Of a stretch of DNA of 64,000 nucleotides, positions 25,301-33,779 are shown piece by piece; the first letter of the stretch is position 1, and every line of letters starts with the position of its first letter. The DNA comes from JADKAV01 sp963818505 (GTDB lineage: Bacteria > Actinomycetota > Actinomycetes > S36-B12 > UBA10799): contig CAWFSJ010000005.1 of the NCBI GenBank assembly GCA_963818505.1, positions 1,178,001-1,242,000 on the forward strand. Direction: 5' to 3'. The translations under genes were made by a program, and so were the position numbers. The notes below the pieces were generated by a model, which had not been told where the DNA came from, did not search any database, and saw only the letters and a list, made by a program, of their open reading frames with translations.

Positions 25301-26464
25301 CTAAGGCGCAGCCACCAGGTGCGACCACGGACCTGCCCCACCGGCGCGCTCAATGGCCGCCGGGTCGATCGGGACACCGCGGACACCGGTGTCGGGGACC
25401 GGCACGCCGCGCTCCACGCGGTAGACGTCGGCGTCGGCCTTGAGCAAGGTGCCGTCGGCCGGGAAGTTCCGCACGTGCGACCAGGCGTTGAGCCCGCCGG
25501 CTTGATCGAGGGCTTCCTGCGCAACCGTGACCACGGTGGGCTTGGGGCGCAGTGCCTTCCACCAGCTCTGGGTCATGTGAATGGGAGCGCCACCGGCGAA
25601 GACGTACCGCTCGCCGCTGTCAGTGCTCACGATGGTCCCGTCCGCGGGTTTGTCATTGAGCACCTCAATCGCGGCTGCCGCGACCCGGACCTCATCCTTG
25701 GCGCCGTCCGGCATGAACACCGGAGCACCACCGGCGACCACGAACGTGTCACCAGCCACGCGCAGCAACGTCCCGTCAGCAGGCACCACCGGCAGCTCGG
25801 CGAACTCGGCATCGGTCAATTTGCGCGCCGCACCGTCCGACTCCACGACCATCGGGGCGCCACCAGCGATGCGGTACACCTGACCGTCGTGACGGACCAG
25901 GTCGCCGTCCTGCAGCGGGTCCGGACGCTTCACGACAGGCTCCGGGATGCTCACCGGCGGCGGGGTCTTCGACGTCACGCCCACGTAGCGGCGCGGGATG
26001 AACGTGCCGTAGCCGGGCCAGTACGGGTACGGGATCTGGCTCAAGTGCGCGCCACCGGACGGGCTCTCCTCGTAGGCGTAGTACTCGGTCTTCGACGAAT
26101 CGGCCCACCCCGCGAACAGGACCACGTGGCCGCTGGTTCCGGGCAAGGGGTTGTTCAAGATGTCGCCGGGCTCGAGTGCGTCCTTGGCGATCGGGTAGGA
26201 GACGCTCGGCAAGGTCACGGTCGTGTAGGACGAACCCAAGCCCCACGCCATGGACACATAGCCGGAGCAGTCGGTGCGGTAGGTGCCGTATTCGTTGGTG
26301 AAGTAGTTGCTGCCGCTGTAGCCCACATCCGCCGCGACCCAACTGCGCGCTCGCTCGATCATGTCGGACCCGGTCTGCGCCTGGGCGGATGCCGGAACGA
26401 GCAGGCCGACGAGGACCGCGATCGCAGTAGCGATCCCAGTCACGCTGAATCGACGGGCTTGCAC
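25301..26464 (-). CDS. secreted NlpC/P60- or CHAP-like amidase with C-terminal repeats
   Basis: A 387-residue exported protein. The signal peptide ends near SAQA (about residue 30). The catalytic domain starts with IERARSWVAADVGYSG and has the Cys in YRTDCSGYVSMAWGL and the His in GTSGHVVLFAGW, as in NlpC/P60 peptidases that cut wall peptides. The C-terminal half holds four or more ~50-residue beta repeats with the pattern DGTLLRVAGDTFVVAGGAP, possibly wall binding. GTG 26464 is chosen; another GTG at 26482 is possible. Confidence 0.82.
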   Translation of the reverse strand: MQARRFSVTGIATAIAVLVGLLVPASAQAQTGSDMIERARSWVAADVGYSGSNYFTNEYGTYRTDCSGYVSMAWGLGSSYTTVTLPSVSYPIAKDALEPGDILNNPLPGTSGHVVLFAGWADSSKTEYYAYEESPSGGAHLSQIPYPYWPGYGTFIPRRYVGVTSKTPPPVSIPEPVVKRPDPLQDGDLVRHDGQVYRIAGGAPMVVESDGAARKLTDAEFAELPVVPADGTLLRVAGDTFVVAGGAPVFMPDGAKDEVRVAAAAIEVLNDKPADGTIVSTDSGERYVFAGGAPIHMTQSWWKALRPKPTVVTVAQEALDQAGGLNAWSHVRNFPADGTLLKADADVYRVERGVPVPDTGVRGVPIDPAAIERAGGAGPWSHLVAAP

Positions 26465-26600
26465 ACTTCCAGGGTAGGTCACGCGGCCGGGCGTATCCTC
26501 CGCCGCAAGGAGGGCGTGCGCGCAAACGGGTGAATCACACACGTTGCGTGGTCGTACGGTGGCGACGTTGCCGGCGGCGAGTCCGCACCACTCGCAGCCG

Positions 26601-26649
26601 CCTTTCGGTGAAGAAGTGCAACGTGAGGTGGCACTTCTTCACCGAAAGG
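26601..26649. repeat. 49-bp palindromic repeat, copy 2 of 3
   Basis: A perfect 19-bp inverted repeat: CCTTTCGGTGAAGAAGTGC and its complement, separated by AACGTGAGGTG. It lies in the 286-bp region between the divergent NlpC/P60 and propeller genes, so a terminator role makes little sense here. The rest of this intergenic region holds nothing I recognise apart from the GGAGGGGG site before the next gene. Confidence 0.95.
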
Positions 26650-26750
26650 CCCAACCGTTCACCCTTATCGGTCAACCCCCCACGACCGCAGGCGTAGGGT
26701 TGATCAAGGGGGGTGCGCCTCCCGCGTATGCGCTGTCGGAGGGGGCAGTC

Positions 26751-28313
26751 ATGGTCAGCATTTGGCGTGGGGGATTCTCGGTCGCCGCGACGGTCGCGCT
26801 GGGGGCTTCGCTACTCGGGGTGGGCGTCGCGTCAGGCGCCACGGGACCGGGGGTGATCACTGAATATGCGGTACCGACGGCGGACAGTCATCCTGACGGG
26901 ATCGCGGCGGGCCCGGACGGCAACGTGTGGTTCACGGAGGCGTCCGGGAACAAGATCGGGAGAATCACACCAGCAGGTGCCATCTCCGAGTTCCCGGTCC
27001 CCACGTCCGCGAGCAACCCACAGGCGATCGCTGCGGGCCCGGACGGCAACATGTGGTTCACGGAGTCCGACAAGAACAAGATCGGGATGATCACCCCATC
27101 AGGGAACATCTCCGAGTTCCCGGTCCCGACCGCGGCCAGTCACCCTGACGGGATCGCGGCGGGCCCGGACGGCAACATGTGGTTCACGGAGTACCAGGGT
27201 CAGAAGATCGGGCGCATCGACCCGGTGTCCAAAGACATCGACGAGTTCCCGGTCCCCATGAGCGATCCGGTCTTCGGGGCCACCTTTCCTCTGGGGATCG
27301 CAGCAGGTGCGGACGGGAACATGTGGTTCGCGGAGTCCTCCAAGAACAGGGTCGGGCGGATCACGCCCTCTGGGACGATTACGGAGTACACCCTCTCAAC
27401 CGACACCTCGTCCCCGTCGTGGATCGCTGCGGGCCCGGACGGGAATCTGTGGTTGACCCGGTACGCGGGCGCCACCGTCGGGCACATAACGCCGGGGTCC
27501 GGGACGATCACCGAGTTCACCTTCCCGACTCCAGCCGGTGGACCCTATGGGATCGCAGCGGGCCCGGACGGGAACATGTGGGTCGCCCTGTACGGCAGCA
27601 ACAAGGTCGCCAGGGTCTCCCCTGGAGGTGAGATCAGCGAGTTCGCCGTTCCGACGGGAACCAGCGGTCCGCGCGGGATCGCCGCGGGCCCGGACGGCGG
27701 CATATGGTTCACCGAGCACAACGGCAACAAGATCGGCCGGATCACGCCGGGGGAGGCGGCTGCGGAGCGGCGCCCCTACCTTGCGACGTCGGGGCAGGTC
27801 GGGCTGCCGCTTCTGTGCGACGCCGACGTCTGGGGGCCGAACGCCACCGTGACTACCACCTGGCAGCGCGACGGCGCCACCATCGCGGAACAGACCGGTC
27901 CGTCCTACACCCCGGTACAGGCTGACATCGGCACGGTGATCACGTGCACGACGAGGACCCGACTTCCGTCGGTCCTGACGGTTTTGATCGCCACCAGCAA
28001 CCCGATCACGATCATCGGCCCGACCGAGTCGGGAGGTGTCACCGACACCCCCTTGGCTGCGGTATGGGCGCCGGGTACGAAGACCGCCAAGGCGGGCAAG
28101 ACGCTGAAGGTGCAATATGCCGTTACGAGCGCCGCGGTCCTGCAAGCCCAGCTCAAGGGCAAGAAGACGTTGACGAAGCAGCTCAACGCCAAGGCCGGCA
28201 CCAACACCTTGAAGTGGAAACTGCCTAAGAACCTCAAGGCCGGCAAGTACAGTCTGCGTCTGTTCTATGAGGGTGCGCTCAAGGCCAGCACGAAGGTGAA
28301 GGTCACGCGCTGA
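26751..28313 (+). CDS. secreted Vgb-like beta-propeller protein
   Basis: A 520-residue exported protein with a signal peptide (about 1-28, SGA). Seven or so ~43-residue repeats follow, with the pattern GIAAGPDGNMWFTE...NKIGRITPSG.ISEFPVPT, as in virginiamycin B lyase and related propellers. Then come an Ig-like segment with a Cys pair (LLCDADVWG and VITCTTR) and a Lys-rich beta module ending KVKVTR. ATG 26751 has a GGAGGGGG site. Lyase activity is doubtful without its active-site context; a surface or binding role is more likely. Confidence 0.85.
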   Translation: MVSIWRGGFSVAATVALGASLLGVGVASGATGPGVITEYAVPTADSHPDGIAAGPDGNVWFTEASGNKIGRITPAGAISEFPVPTSASNPQAIAAGPDGNMWFTESDKNKIGMITPSGNISEFPVPTAASHPDGIAAGPDGNMWFTEYQGQKIGRIDPVSKDIDEFPVPMSDPVFGATFPLGIAAGADGNMWFAESSKNRVGRITPSGTITEYTLSTDTSSPSWIAAGPDGNLWLTRYAGATVGHITPGSGTITEFTFPTPAGGPYGIAAGPDGNMWVALYGSNKVARVSPGGEISEFAVPTGTSGPRGIAAGPDGGIWFTEHNGNKIGRITPGEAAAERRPYLATSGQVGLPLLCDADVWGPNATVTTTWQRDGATIAEQTGPSYTPVQADIGTVITCTTRTRLPSVLTVLIATSNPITIIGPTESGGVTDTPLAAVWAPGTKTAKAGKTLKVQYAVTSAAVLQAQLKGKKTLTKQLNAKAGTNTLKWKLPKNLKAGKYSLRLFYEGALKASTKVKVTR

Positions 28314-28323
28314 TCAAGAATGC

Positions 28324-28354
28324 GGAAGACAGGCAATTGAGGTGCCTCCTTTCC
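28324..28354 (+). terminator. weak hairpin after the propeller gene
   Basis: GGAAGACAGGCA pairs imperfectly with TGCCTCCTTTCC across a 7-base loop, 10 bp past the stop and before the convergent tetR remnant. There are two mismatches inside the stem and no T tract. Confidence 0.35.
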
Positions 28355-28361
28355 ACATTGC

Positions 28362-29046
28362 TCACCGCGAGGACCGCCATCCCGCCGCGTGCAAACGCTC
28401 GAACGCATCCAGCAGCAGATCCAACGTGAACTCGAACTCGAACTGCTCGTCGCAGCCGGCTCCGACCTTCGACAGGTCCCCGTCGGCGGCGTCGAGCGCG
28501 ATCATCGCGATGTACGGGTAGGTCTGCTGCACCGCCTGCACCATCGCCTCGCGTGCTGCGAGGTCTGGCGGCGGTTGCAGGGAGTCGGGGTCGTCGAAGG
28601 CCTCAGGGCTGAACCCCCAGATCCGATGGCCGAGTGCGTGCATCGCGTGGTGGGTGAGGTCCGGGCTGAACCCGCCGTCGATGAAGATCCCCGACAGGCG
28701 GTCCATGTAGCTGAGCACCTGCGGCGTGCGGGTGGTGCGGGTCTCGATGACCTGCCGTGCCCACGGATGGGCCAGCATCACGCTGTCGTGCGGACAGGAT
28801 CTGCGCACGCACGGCGTCCTTCCAGCCCAGCTCTGGCTCGGGTGGGGCGTAGGAGTCGATGAGGTTTGCGACCATGCCGTCGAGTAGGTCGCCCTTGTTC
28901 ATCACGTGCTTGTAGAGCGCCATCGGGACCACGTCGAGGCGTGCGGCCAGCCGGCGCATGCTGACCGCGTCGATGCCTTCAGCGTCGGCAAGGGCCACGG
29001 CTTCGCCCAGCGCACGTTGCCTGGTGACCGGCGTCCTGGGGGGCAT
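28362..29046 (-). pseudogene. TetR-family regulator broken by a frameshift
   Basis: The N-terminal part (from ATG 29046) is a clear TetR DNA-binding domain: ALGEAVALADAEGIDAVSMR, then RRLAARLDVVPMALYKHV. It leaves frame at about 28790-28800. The ligand-binding domain continues in a second frame: MLAHPWARQVIETRTTRTP, GFSPDLTHHAMHALGHRIWG, to the stop at 28362. Removing one base would join them into a TetR_C-type protein of about 225 residues. It is divergent from a DUF4386 gene which is also frameshifted. Either a real decay or a sequencing indel. Confidence 0.85.
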
Positions 29047-29062
29047 AGGCGAACCTCCGGGG

Positions 29063-29108
29063 TTGACAGGTATACGGTGTACACCTAGCGTGGTATACGC
29101 CGTACACC
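29063..29108 (+). promoter_or_regulatory. promoter with two TetR-type operators
   Basis: GGTATACGGTGTACACC (29069-29085) and GGTATACGCCGTACACC (29092-29108) are two copies of one imperfect palindrome. The first exactly fills the 17-bp spacer between a consensus TTGACA (29063-29068) and a -10-like TAGCGT (29086-29091). This is a classic repressor arrangement between the divergent tetR remnant and the DUF4386 gene. Confidence 0.8.
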
Positions 29109-29132
29109 GAATCCTAACAATTCGGAGCCCAC

Positions 29133-29808
29133 ATGTCCCACACCCGCCGCTTGGCGTTCGTCGCCGGCGCCCTGTATCTGCTGACCGTCGTCACGTCCAT
29201 CCCCGCCCTCGCACTCAAGGACCCGGTGCTCGCCGACCCTGCCACCGCGGCGGGAGGCGCCACCGCCCTGCAGTGGGCCGCCGCGCTCGAGTTCGTGCTG
29301 GCCCTGGCCTGCATCGGCACGGCTGTCGCCCTGTTCCCGGTCGTGCGCCGCGTCGATGAGGCCACCGCCCTCGGCTTCGTGGGGTCGCGCACCTTGGAGG
29401 CCTCGATCATCGTCACGGGCATTCTGGCGATGCTGAGCGTGACCGTCGCAGGTCCGGCAGCGCAGGCACTGGTTCGCGTGCACGACTGGGCGTTCCTCGT
29501 CGGGCCGGGCACGATTCCGGCGGTGAACGCTCTGCTGCTGGCGCCGCTGTTCCTGCGGGCAAACTTGGTCCCGCGGGTCCTCCCGATTCTCGGCTTGATC
29601 GGCGCGCCGCTGCTGCTGGCTGCGTCCGTGGGGGTCCTCTTCGGAGTCATCGACCAGGTGTCGCCGGTGGGCTTCCTGTCCGCGCTGCTGATCGCCGCGT
29701 GGGAGATCGGGCTGGGCTTCTGGCTCGATGATCAAGGGCTTCAACACCGACGCCGTGAACCGGCTCTACGCCCGGGTGAAGACGGTCGAACTCGTCGACG
29801 CACACTGA
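29133..29808 (+). pseudogene. DUF4386-like membrane protein with a 3' frameshift
   Basis: The first ~198 residues form a six-segment DUF4386-type membrane protein (TRRLAFVAGALYLLTVVTSI ... ALLIAAWEIGLGFWL). At about 29725 the frame is lost; one base over, the expected ending IKGFNTDAVNRLYARVKTVE continues to a TGA at 29806-29808. Reading on in the first frame gives non-homologous sequence. The break may be tolerable, as it touches only the tail. The gene would be controlled by the divergent TetR protein. Confidence 0.75.
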
Positions 29809-29815
29809 CACAGTG

Positions 29816-29923
29816 TGAGCAACCCCGCGTGCGAGCGGCCGCTGCAGGACCACACCGACTTCCACGTGGCCCGGGTGGTGGTCGGCGGCATGTTCATGCT
29901 GGCCTTCGGTGCCTTTCGGTGAA
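29816..29923 (+). pseudogene. 5' fragment of a membrane protein paralogous to the gene at 43757
   Basis: From GTG 29816 the frame reads SNPACERPLQDHTDFHVARV then VVGGMFMLAF, which aligns closely with HANPAYERLLQDYTDYHLAL and VVGGFFTLAL at the start of the intact protein at 43757. After 35 codons it runs into the 49-bp palindrome (29912), whose sequence provides the TGA. The rest of the gene is absent, so the palindrome marks the breakpoint. Confidence 0.75.
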
Positions 29924-29960
29924 GATCTGCAACCTCACGTGTCACATCCTCACCGAAAGG
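29912..29960. repeat. 49-bp palindromic repeat, copy 3 of 3
   Basis: Arms CCTTTCGGTGAAGATCTGC and its near complement, centre AACCTCACGTG. It is opposite in orientation to the copy at 26601 and has the same length. It truncates the membrane-protein fragment beginning at 29816. Confidence 0.93.
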
Positions 29961-30072
29961 TTCTCGATCCCGAGCAGATCGGCCAGCTGTCGTTGGGTGG
30001 CAGCCCCTGGGGCCCGCGCGCTGTCGGTCAGGCACCAGCCCATCCTCACCCGTGCCTCCCCGGCCATTGGCA

Positions 30073-30119
30073 GTTGCGCGGTTACGGTTGCGCGGCCTTG
30101 AAACCCGTAACTGCGCAAC
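30073..30119. repeat. 47-bp single-copy palindrome
   Basis: GTTGCGCGGTTACGG and CCGTAACTGCGCAAC pair at 14 of 15 positions around a 17-base loop that itself contains TTGCGCGG. It lies 46 bp upstream of the gene at 30165. The remaining region from 29961 to 30072 holds nothing I recognise. Confidence 0.75.
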
Positions 30120-30164
30120 ACTCAACGCCGACGCGGCTCCCCACCCGTGTGAGAACGTCGGGGC

Positions 30165-30614
30165 ATGGGGACGGGGCCGTGGTGGGCGGAGTTCGTGACG
30201 TGGGTTGTCGTCAACATGGTCAACGTGGCGCAGGCGATCGGTTTCGCCTCCAGACGACGTCATGGCATGGGTGTCAACCGCGCGATCGGCTGGTTGATCG
30301 CAGCACTTGCGGTCCCGGCGACCGTCGCGCTGTGGGGGCTCGCGGCTGCGGGCAACCCGTGGTGGATCGGGCCGGCCGTCTTCGACGTCTTCGTGATGCT
30401 GATGCTGGTCGTGGACTACATACGGCCGGTGGAATGGCGCCATCCGCCGCGGTACGCGATCCTCGTGCCGTACTTGGCGCTGTTCTTCGGCGCCATCTTG
30501 CTGATGGGGATCCCGATGTACGCGCTCAACCGAGGCCTTTGGCTGGTGACCGTTGCGACGACCGTGGCGCTGCTGAGCACAATGACCATCGCTGTCCGGC
30601 AGGGCAACGGTTGA
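30165..30614 (+). CDS. small membrane protein of unknown function
   Basis: A 149-residue protein with about four hydrophobic segments (residues 9-26, 41-60, 70-88 and 101-145 in two spans). No catalytic or transport motif is recognisable. The frame is intact and ends convergently 9 bp from the IgGFc-binding-like gene. Confidence 0.65.
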   Translation: MGTGPWWAEFVTWVVVNMVNVAQAIGFASRRRHGMGVNRAIGWLIAALAVPATVALWGLAAAGNPWWIGPAVFDVFVMLMLVVDYIRPVEWRHPPRYAILVPYLALFFGAILLMGIPMYALNRGLWLVTVATTVALLSTMTIAVRQGNG

Positions 30615-30623
30615 CGCTGAACC

Positions 30624-32567
30624 TCAGGCGCGGACCTTCCACCTCTTGGTCCAGGTGTTGGGCAACCACGCCGTCTCTTGTCCCGGGACAGGCGAGGCAG
30701 TGGCCTTGACCCAGACCCTCAGCTTCCCGTAGCCGGCCGACACCACAGTCACCTTGCCCTTGGGCGACACCGTGACCTTGCAAGTGTGCCTGGCGCCTGC
30801 CTGACGCATCCGGGGCTTGCAGCGCTTGGCGAATGTCAACAGTCCCGACGGGTTTGTCGCGATGCCCTTGACCAGCACCAGCTTGCCGTGCGAACCAAGG
30901 GTCGCCCGTTTGCCAGCCAGCTTCGTGACAGTGATCGGCAGCTGCGTGGGCTGTTGAGGCGTTGGTGCGATCCATTCGATCGTCACCTGCTCTGACTGCA
31001 CGCCGCGGAACAAAGCCGCCACGCTGTCGACGCCGGCGCGCGCAGCGCTATAGCAGTAACTGAATGAGCCGCTCATGTCACTGAACACGCGGTCCGTGAT
31101 GGTGTTCGTCCCACGGATCCCCAACTCCACGGGTATGCCGGCCAGGCCTGCGCCCTTGTTGTCGAGCGCCTTGCCCGACAGACATGCGCTCGTGCCGATC
31201 TGCACCTGCTGCGAACCCGGTGTCAATTGCAGCGCCTGCACGGCGTTGTACGGCGCGAAGCCGGAGCCAGCGGCCGTGCCATAACCCAGCGAGTAGGCGT
31301 AGCCGTACACGCTCACACCCAGTGGCTGGGGGGACACCAAGTTATGGGCGCCCGGCATCACCGTGATCTGCGCCCAGGAGTACGTGGTCGCCGGGATCGG
31401 GCTGAAGGCCGAGCCAGGAATGGCCGCGCCATCGAGGCTCACCTGTCCGACCGCGGAAGTGGGCACGACCAGGTTCGCGTAGCGGCTGTCCGGAGCTGAC
31501 CTGGTGGCGAACGTGTACTCGCTCAAGAACTGGTCGACGGGGGGCAGCAACATCATCAGCGGGTCGGCGTTGGACCCCGAGTCGTACTCTGCGCCGGTGG
31601 CGTACTGCGCGATCAGGATCGGCTTGTCCGCGGTGATCTGCATCGGCGCCTGGAGCATGCGTGCATGCACCTGCCCGCGCTGCAGCGTCGCGATCACCAC
31701 TCCGTTCAGCCGCACGGTGGTGTTGTCCTCGGAGGCGAGAATCCGGAACGAATCGCCATTGAGCCGCGTCTTCAGCGGAACTGTGTAGAAGGAGGTTCCC
31801 CACGTGGACGTCGGTGGGATCTGCTCGATCACCAGGTCGCAGAAATCTGTCTGCACGGTGGGCACGTTGGCGCAGGCATTCCCTGCGATGACGCCCACCG
31901 GTTTGGTGGAGCTGACCGGGGTGCCGCTGAGGTCTCCCACAGTCGAACTCACCGCTAGGACGTCGCCCTTGTTCAGGCTGGCGCTGGTGGAGGTACCCGC
32001 CGTAACGCCGGCGCGCGTCGTCGCCTTCGGGGTGTACGTGACCTGTGTGTCGTCCGAGGTGGCGACCACCGCGAACTGCGACTCGAAACCTGCTTGGGAC
32101 TTCAGCGCTGGCCAGCCGAGCACTATGTGTTCGGTCCCCGCCACGTCCGTCGGCAGCGCGAGGTAGTCGCCCACCGAGGCGGACTGGGAGTCCACGACAA
32201 CCACAGAGACCTCATCGAGCGCCGTGATGTGGACGGCCTTGCTCTGCGGGCTTGTCGTGGTCGCAGCATCCAGCATCAGACTTGATGGCAGAGAGACCGT
32301 TGTGCTCAGCCCCACTGTCACTGCGAAGTCGGACGATCCACCGGGGTACGACACGGTCCCACTCGTGGGCCGCGGTGCCGCGATCGTCAGAGAGTTGGTC
32401 GCGCTGCTCCCGTCGGAGTTGCGCGGGAAGGTCACCCAGAAATCGGTCCCCAAGTGGTCGGGGCGTGCGGGTGGCGCCACGGATGTCGCGGCCCCAGCCC
32501 CGAGCAAGGACATAGACGACGCAAGGGTTATGGCTGTCAAAGCAGCCAGACACCGTTTCATGATCAT
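30624..32567 (-). CDS. secreted IgGFc-binding-domain-like protein
   Basis: A 647-residue exported protein. The signal peptide ends near AGAA (residue ~27). The body resembles the bacterial IgGFc-binding N-terminal domain: GTDFWVTFPRNSDGSSATN at the start, KPVGVIAGNACANVP with Cys residues, IEQIPPTSTWGTSFYTVPL and SVYGYAYSLGYGTAAG near the end. A carboxypeptidase-like Ig domain and a Lys-rich beta module ending TWTKRWKVRA follow; the ending resembles that of the FG-GAP protein. A GGGGGG run precedes the ATG pair. Probably surface-exposed; binding partner unknown. Confidence 0.82.
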   Translation of the reverse strand: MIMKRCLAALTAITLASSMSLLGAGAATSVAPPARPDHLGTDFWVTFPRNSDGSSATNSLTIAAPRPTSGTVSYPGGSSDFAVTVGLSTTVSLPSSLMLDAATTTSPQSKAVHITALDEVSVVVVDSQSASVGDYLALPTDVAGTEHIVLGWPALKSQAGFESQFAVVATSDDTQVTYTPKATTRAGVTAGTSTSASLNKGDVLAVSSTVGDLSGTPVSSTKPVGVIAGNACANVPTVQTDFCDLVIEQIPPTSTWGTSFYTVPLKTRLNGDSFRILASEDNTTVRLNGVVIATLQRGQVHARMLQAPMQITADKPILIAQYATGAEYDSGSNADPLMMLLPPVDQFLSEYTFATRSAPDSRYANLVVPTSAVGQVSLDGAAIPGSAFSPIPATTYSWAQITVMPGAHNLVSPQPLGVSVYGYAYSLGYGTAAGSGFAPYNAVQALQLTPGSQQVQIGTSACLSGKALDNKGAGLAGIPVELGIRGTNTITDRVFSDMSGSFSYCYSAARAGVDSVAALFRGVQSEQVTIEWIAPTPQQPTQLPITVTKLAGKRATLGSHGKLVLVKGIATNPSGLLTFAKRCKPRMRQAGARHTCKVTVSPKGKVTVVSAGYGKLRVWVKATASPVPGQETAWLPNTWTKRWKVRA

Positions 32568-32851
32568 GATTCCCCCCCAGGGATCATGTGGTCCGGCTAG
32601 ACCTAGTTCCAGGTTACTCCGCTTTCGGGGTCACCGGTCCGACGCCGCCGGTGCGACGTCACCCGTTCGCCCGCGGGCCAGGCTTGTGGCAGACGCGCGA
32701 TTCAGTTGCCGGCTTCTCACAACCCTGCCGCCGGCCCAAGATCACCCGCTCTCCACCGACCACGACCGTTCGGGCCATTGTCAGCGGCACGGCACGGTGT
32801 CAGACTCAGGGCCTCATCGCCTCCCTCGAGACGATGGTGAAGGGACCGGTC

Positions 32852-33769
32852 ATGGCTCTTGTGGCACAACGATTCTCAGGATCCCAGACACTGCAGAACT
32901 GCGTGAGCGCCGGCTACAGGGTGCTGGCCGGTGAGCGCGACAAGGATGCGGTCCGGCGGATCCAGGCGTCCCTGGGCAACGTGGGGTACCCCTGCGGGAC
33001 CATCGATGGCATCTTCGGGCAGGACACCGGCACCGCTGTGAGTGCGTTCAAGCGCGACGTGTCGCTGAGCCCCACGGATCCGGTCGTCGGCATCGGGACG
33101 ATGACCGCTCTGGATGGCCTGTTCGACTGGGAGCCGGCCGATCCTGACCTGCCCGACCCGACCACGGCGGATCTCGTGGCGCTGGCTGAGGACACGATCA
33201 TCAACGTGCTCGTCCCGTGGCTGAGTACGACCGTGCAAGCCCTCGCGATCGGCCTGGACGGGCTGGCCCATGATGGCGATCTTTCGTGGGAGGCGGCCCA
33301 AGGGGGGCTCGATCGCAACTTCCGTCTCGACCTGCAACCGGCCGCTCGGCTGGCCAACATGACTCAGATCCATGCGGTGATGGATGCCTGCCTGCGGTTG
33401 CTGGATCCCGGTGGGTTCCTGACCTTCGAAGCCATGGATCGCGCGGCGTTCGGGCCTCACTACACCGCTGGCGGAGGTCTGGGAACGCCCATTTACGTCT
33501 GCTCCGAAGGTCTGGAAGGCGGCCGCGTGGTGATCACCCCGCCCTTCCGCAACGTGCTGGACGACGAGGACCGGGCGGTGCACATCCTGCGGTTCGCGCT
33601 GCGGATCGTGCGCCCGTCGCTGGTGACGAGTAGCTACCCGGGCACTCGGCCGTGGGACGTCATGGGCACCGCCGCCCGCATGGCCAGTCGCACCGCGTAC
33701 CAGGCGTTGCTGGTGGAGGTGGGTAACGAGACGTCGTCCACCTTCCGCAACGCACCTCTGTGGATGTGA
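32852..33769 (+). CDS. peptidoglycan-binding-domain protein, first gene of a four-gene operon
   Basis: A 305-residue protein without a signal peptide. Residues ~28-90 match a PG_binding_1 domain: KDAVRRIQASLGNVGYPCGT, DGIFGQDTGTAVSAFKRD. The rest (100-305) is unrecognised; it has a helical stretch around AEDTIINVLVPWLSTTVQAL and a beta/alpha end with GTPIYVCSEGLEGGRVVITP. I chose ATG 32852, which has GAAGGGA 8 bp upstream; an ATG at 32834 lacks a ribosome-binding site. It is followed after 10 bp by the DUF6603-like gene. It may attach or orient the other products at glycan, but no export route is visible. Confidence 0.75.
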   Translation: MALVAQRFSGSQTLQNCVSAGYRVLAGERDKDAVRRIQASLGNVGYPCGTIDGIFGQDTGTAVSAFKRDVSLSPTDPVVGIGTMTALDGLFDWEPADPDLPDPTTADLVALAEDTIINVLVPWLSTTVQALAIGLDGLAHDGDLSWEAAQGGLDRNFRLDLQPAARLANMTQIHAVMDACLRLLDPGGFLTFEAMDRAAFGPHYTAGGGLGTPIYVCSEGLEGGRVVITPPFRNVLDDEDRAVHILRFALRIVRPSLVTSSYPGTRPWDVMGTAARMASRTAYQALLVEVGNETSSTFRNAPLWM

Positions 33770-33779
33770 GGCTGCAGTC

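Noticed and set aside
26751..28313. A functional virginiamycin B lyase (antibiotic resistance)
   Set aside because: Only the propeller repeat pattern agrees. The protein is secreted, nearly twice as long, and has extra C-terminal domains, so a resistance call is not supported.
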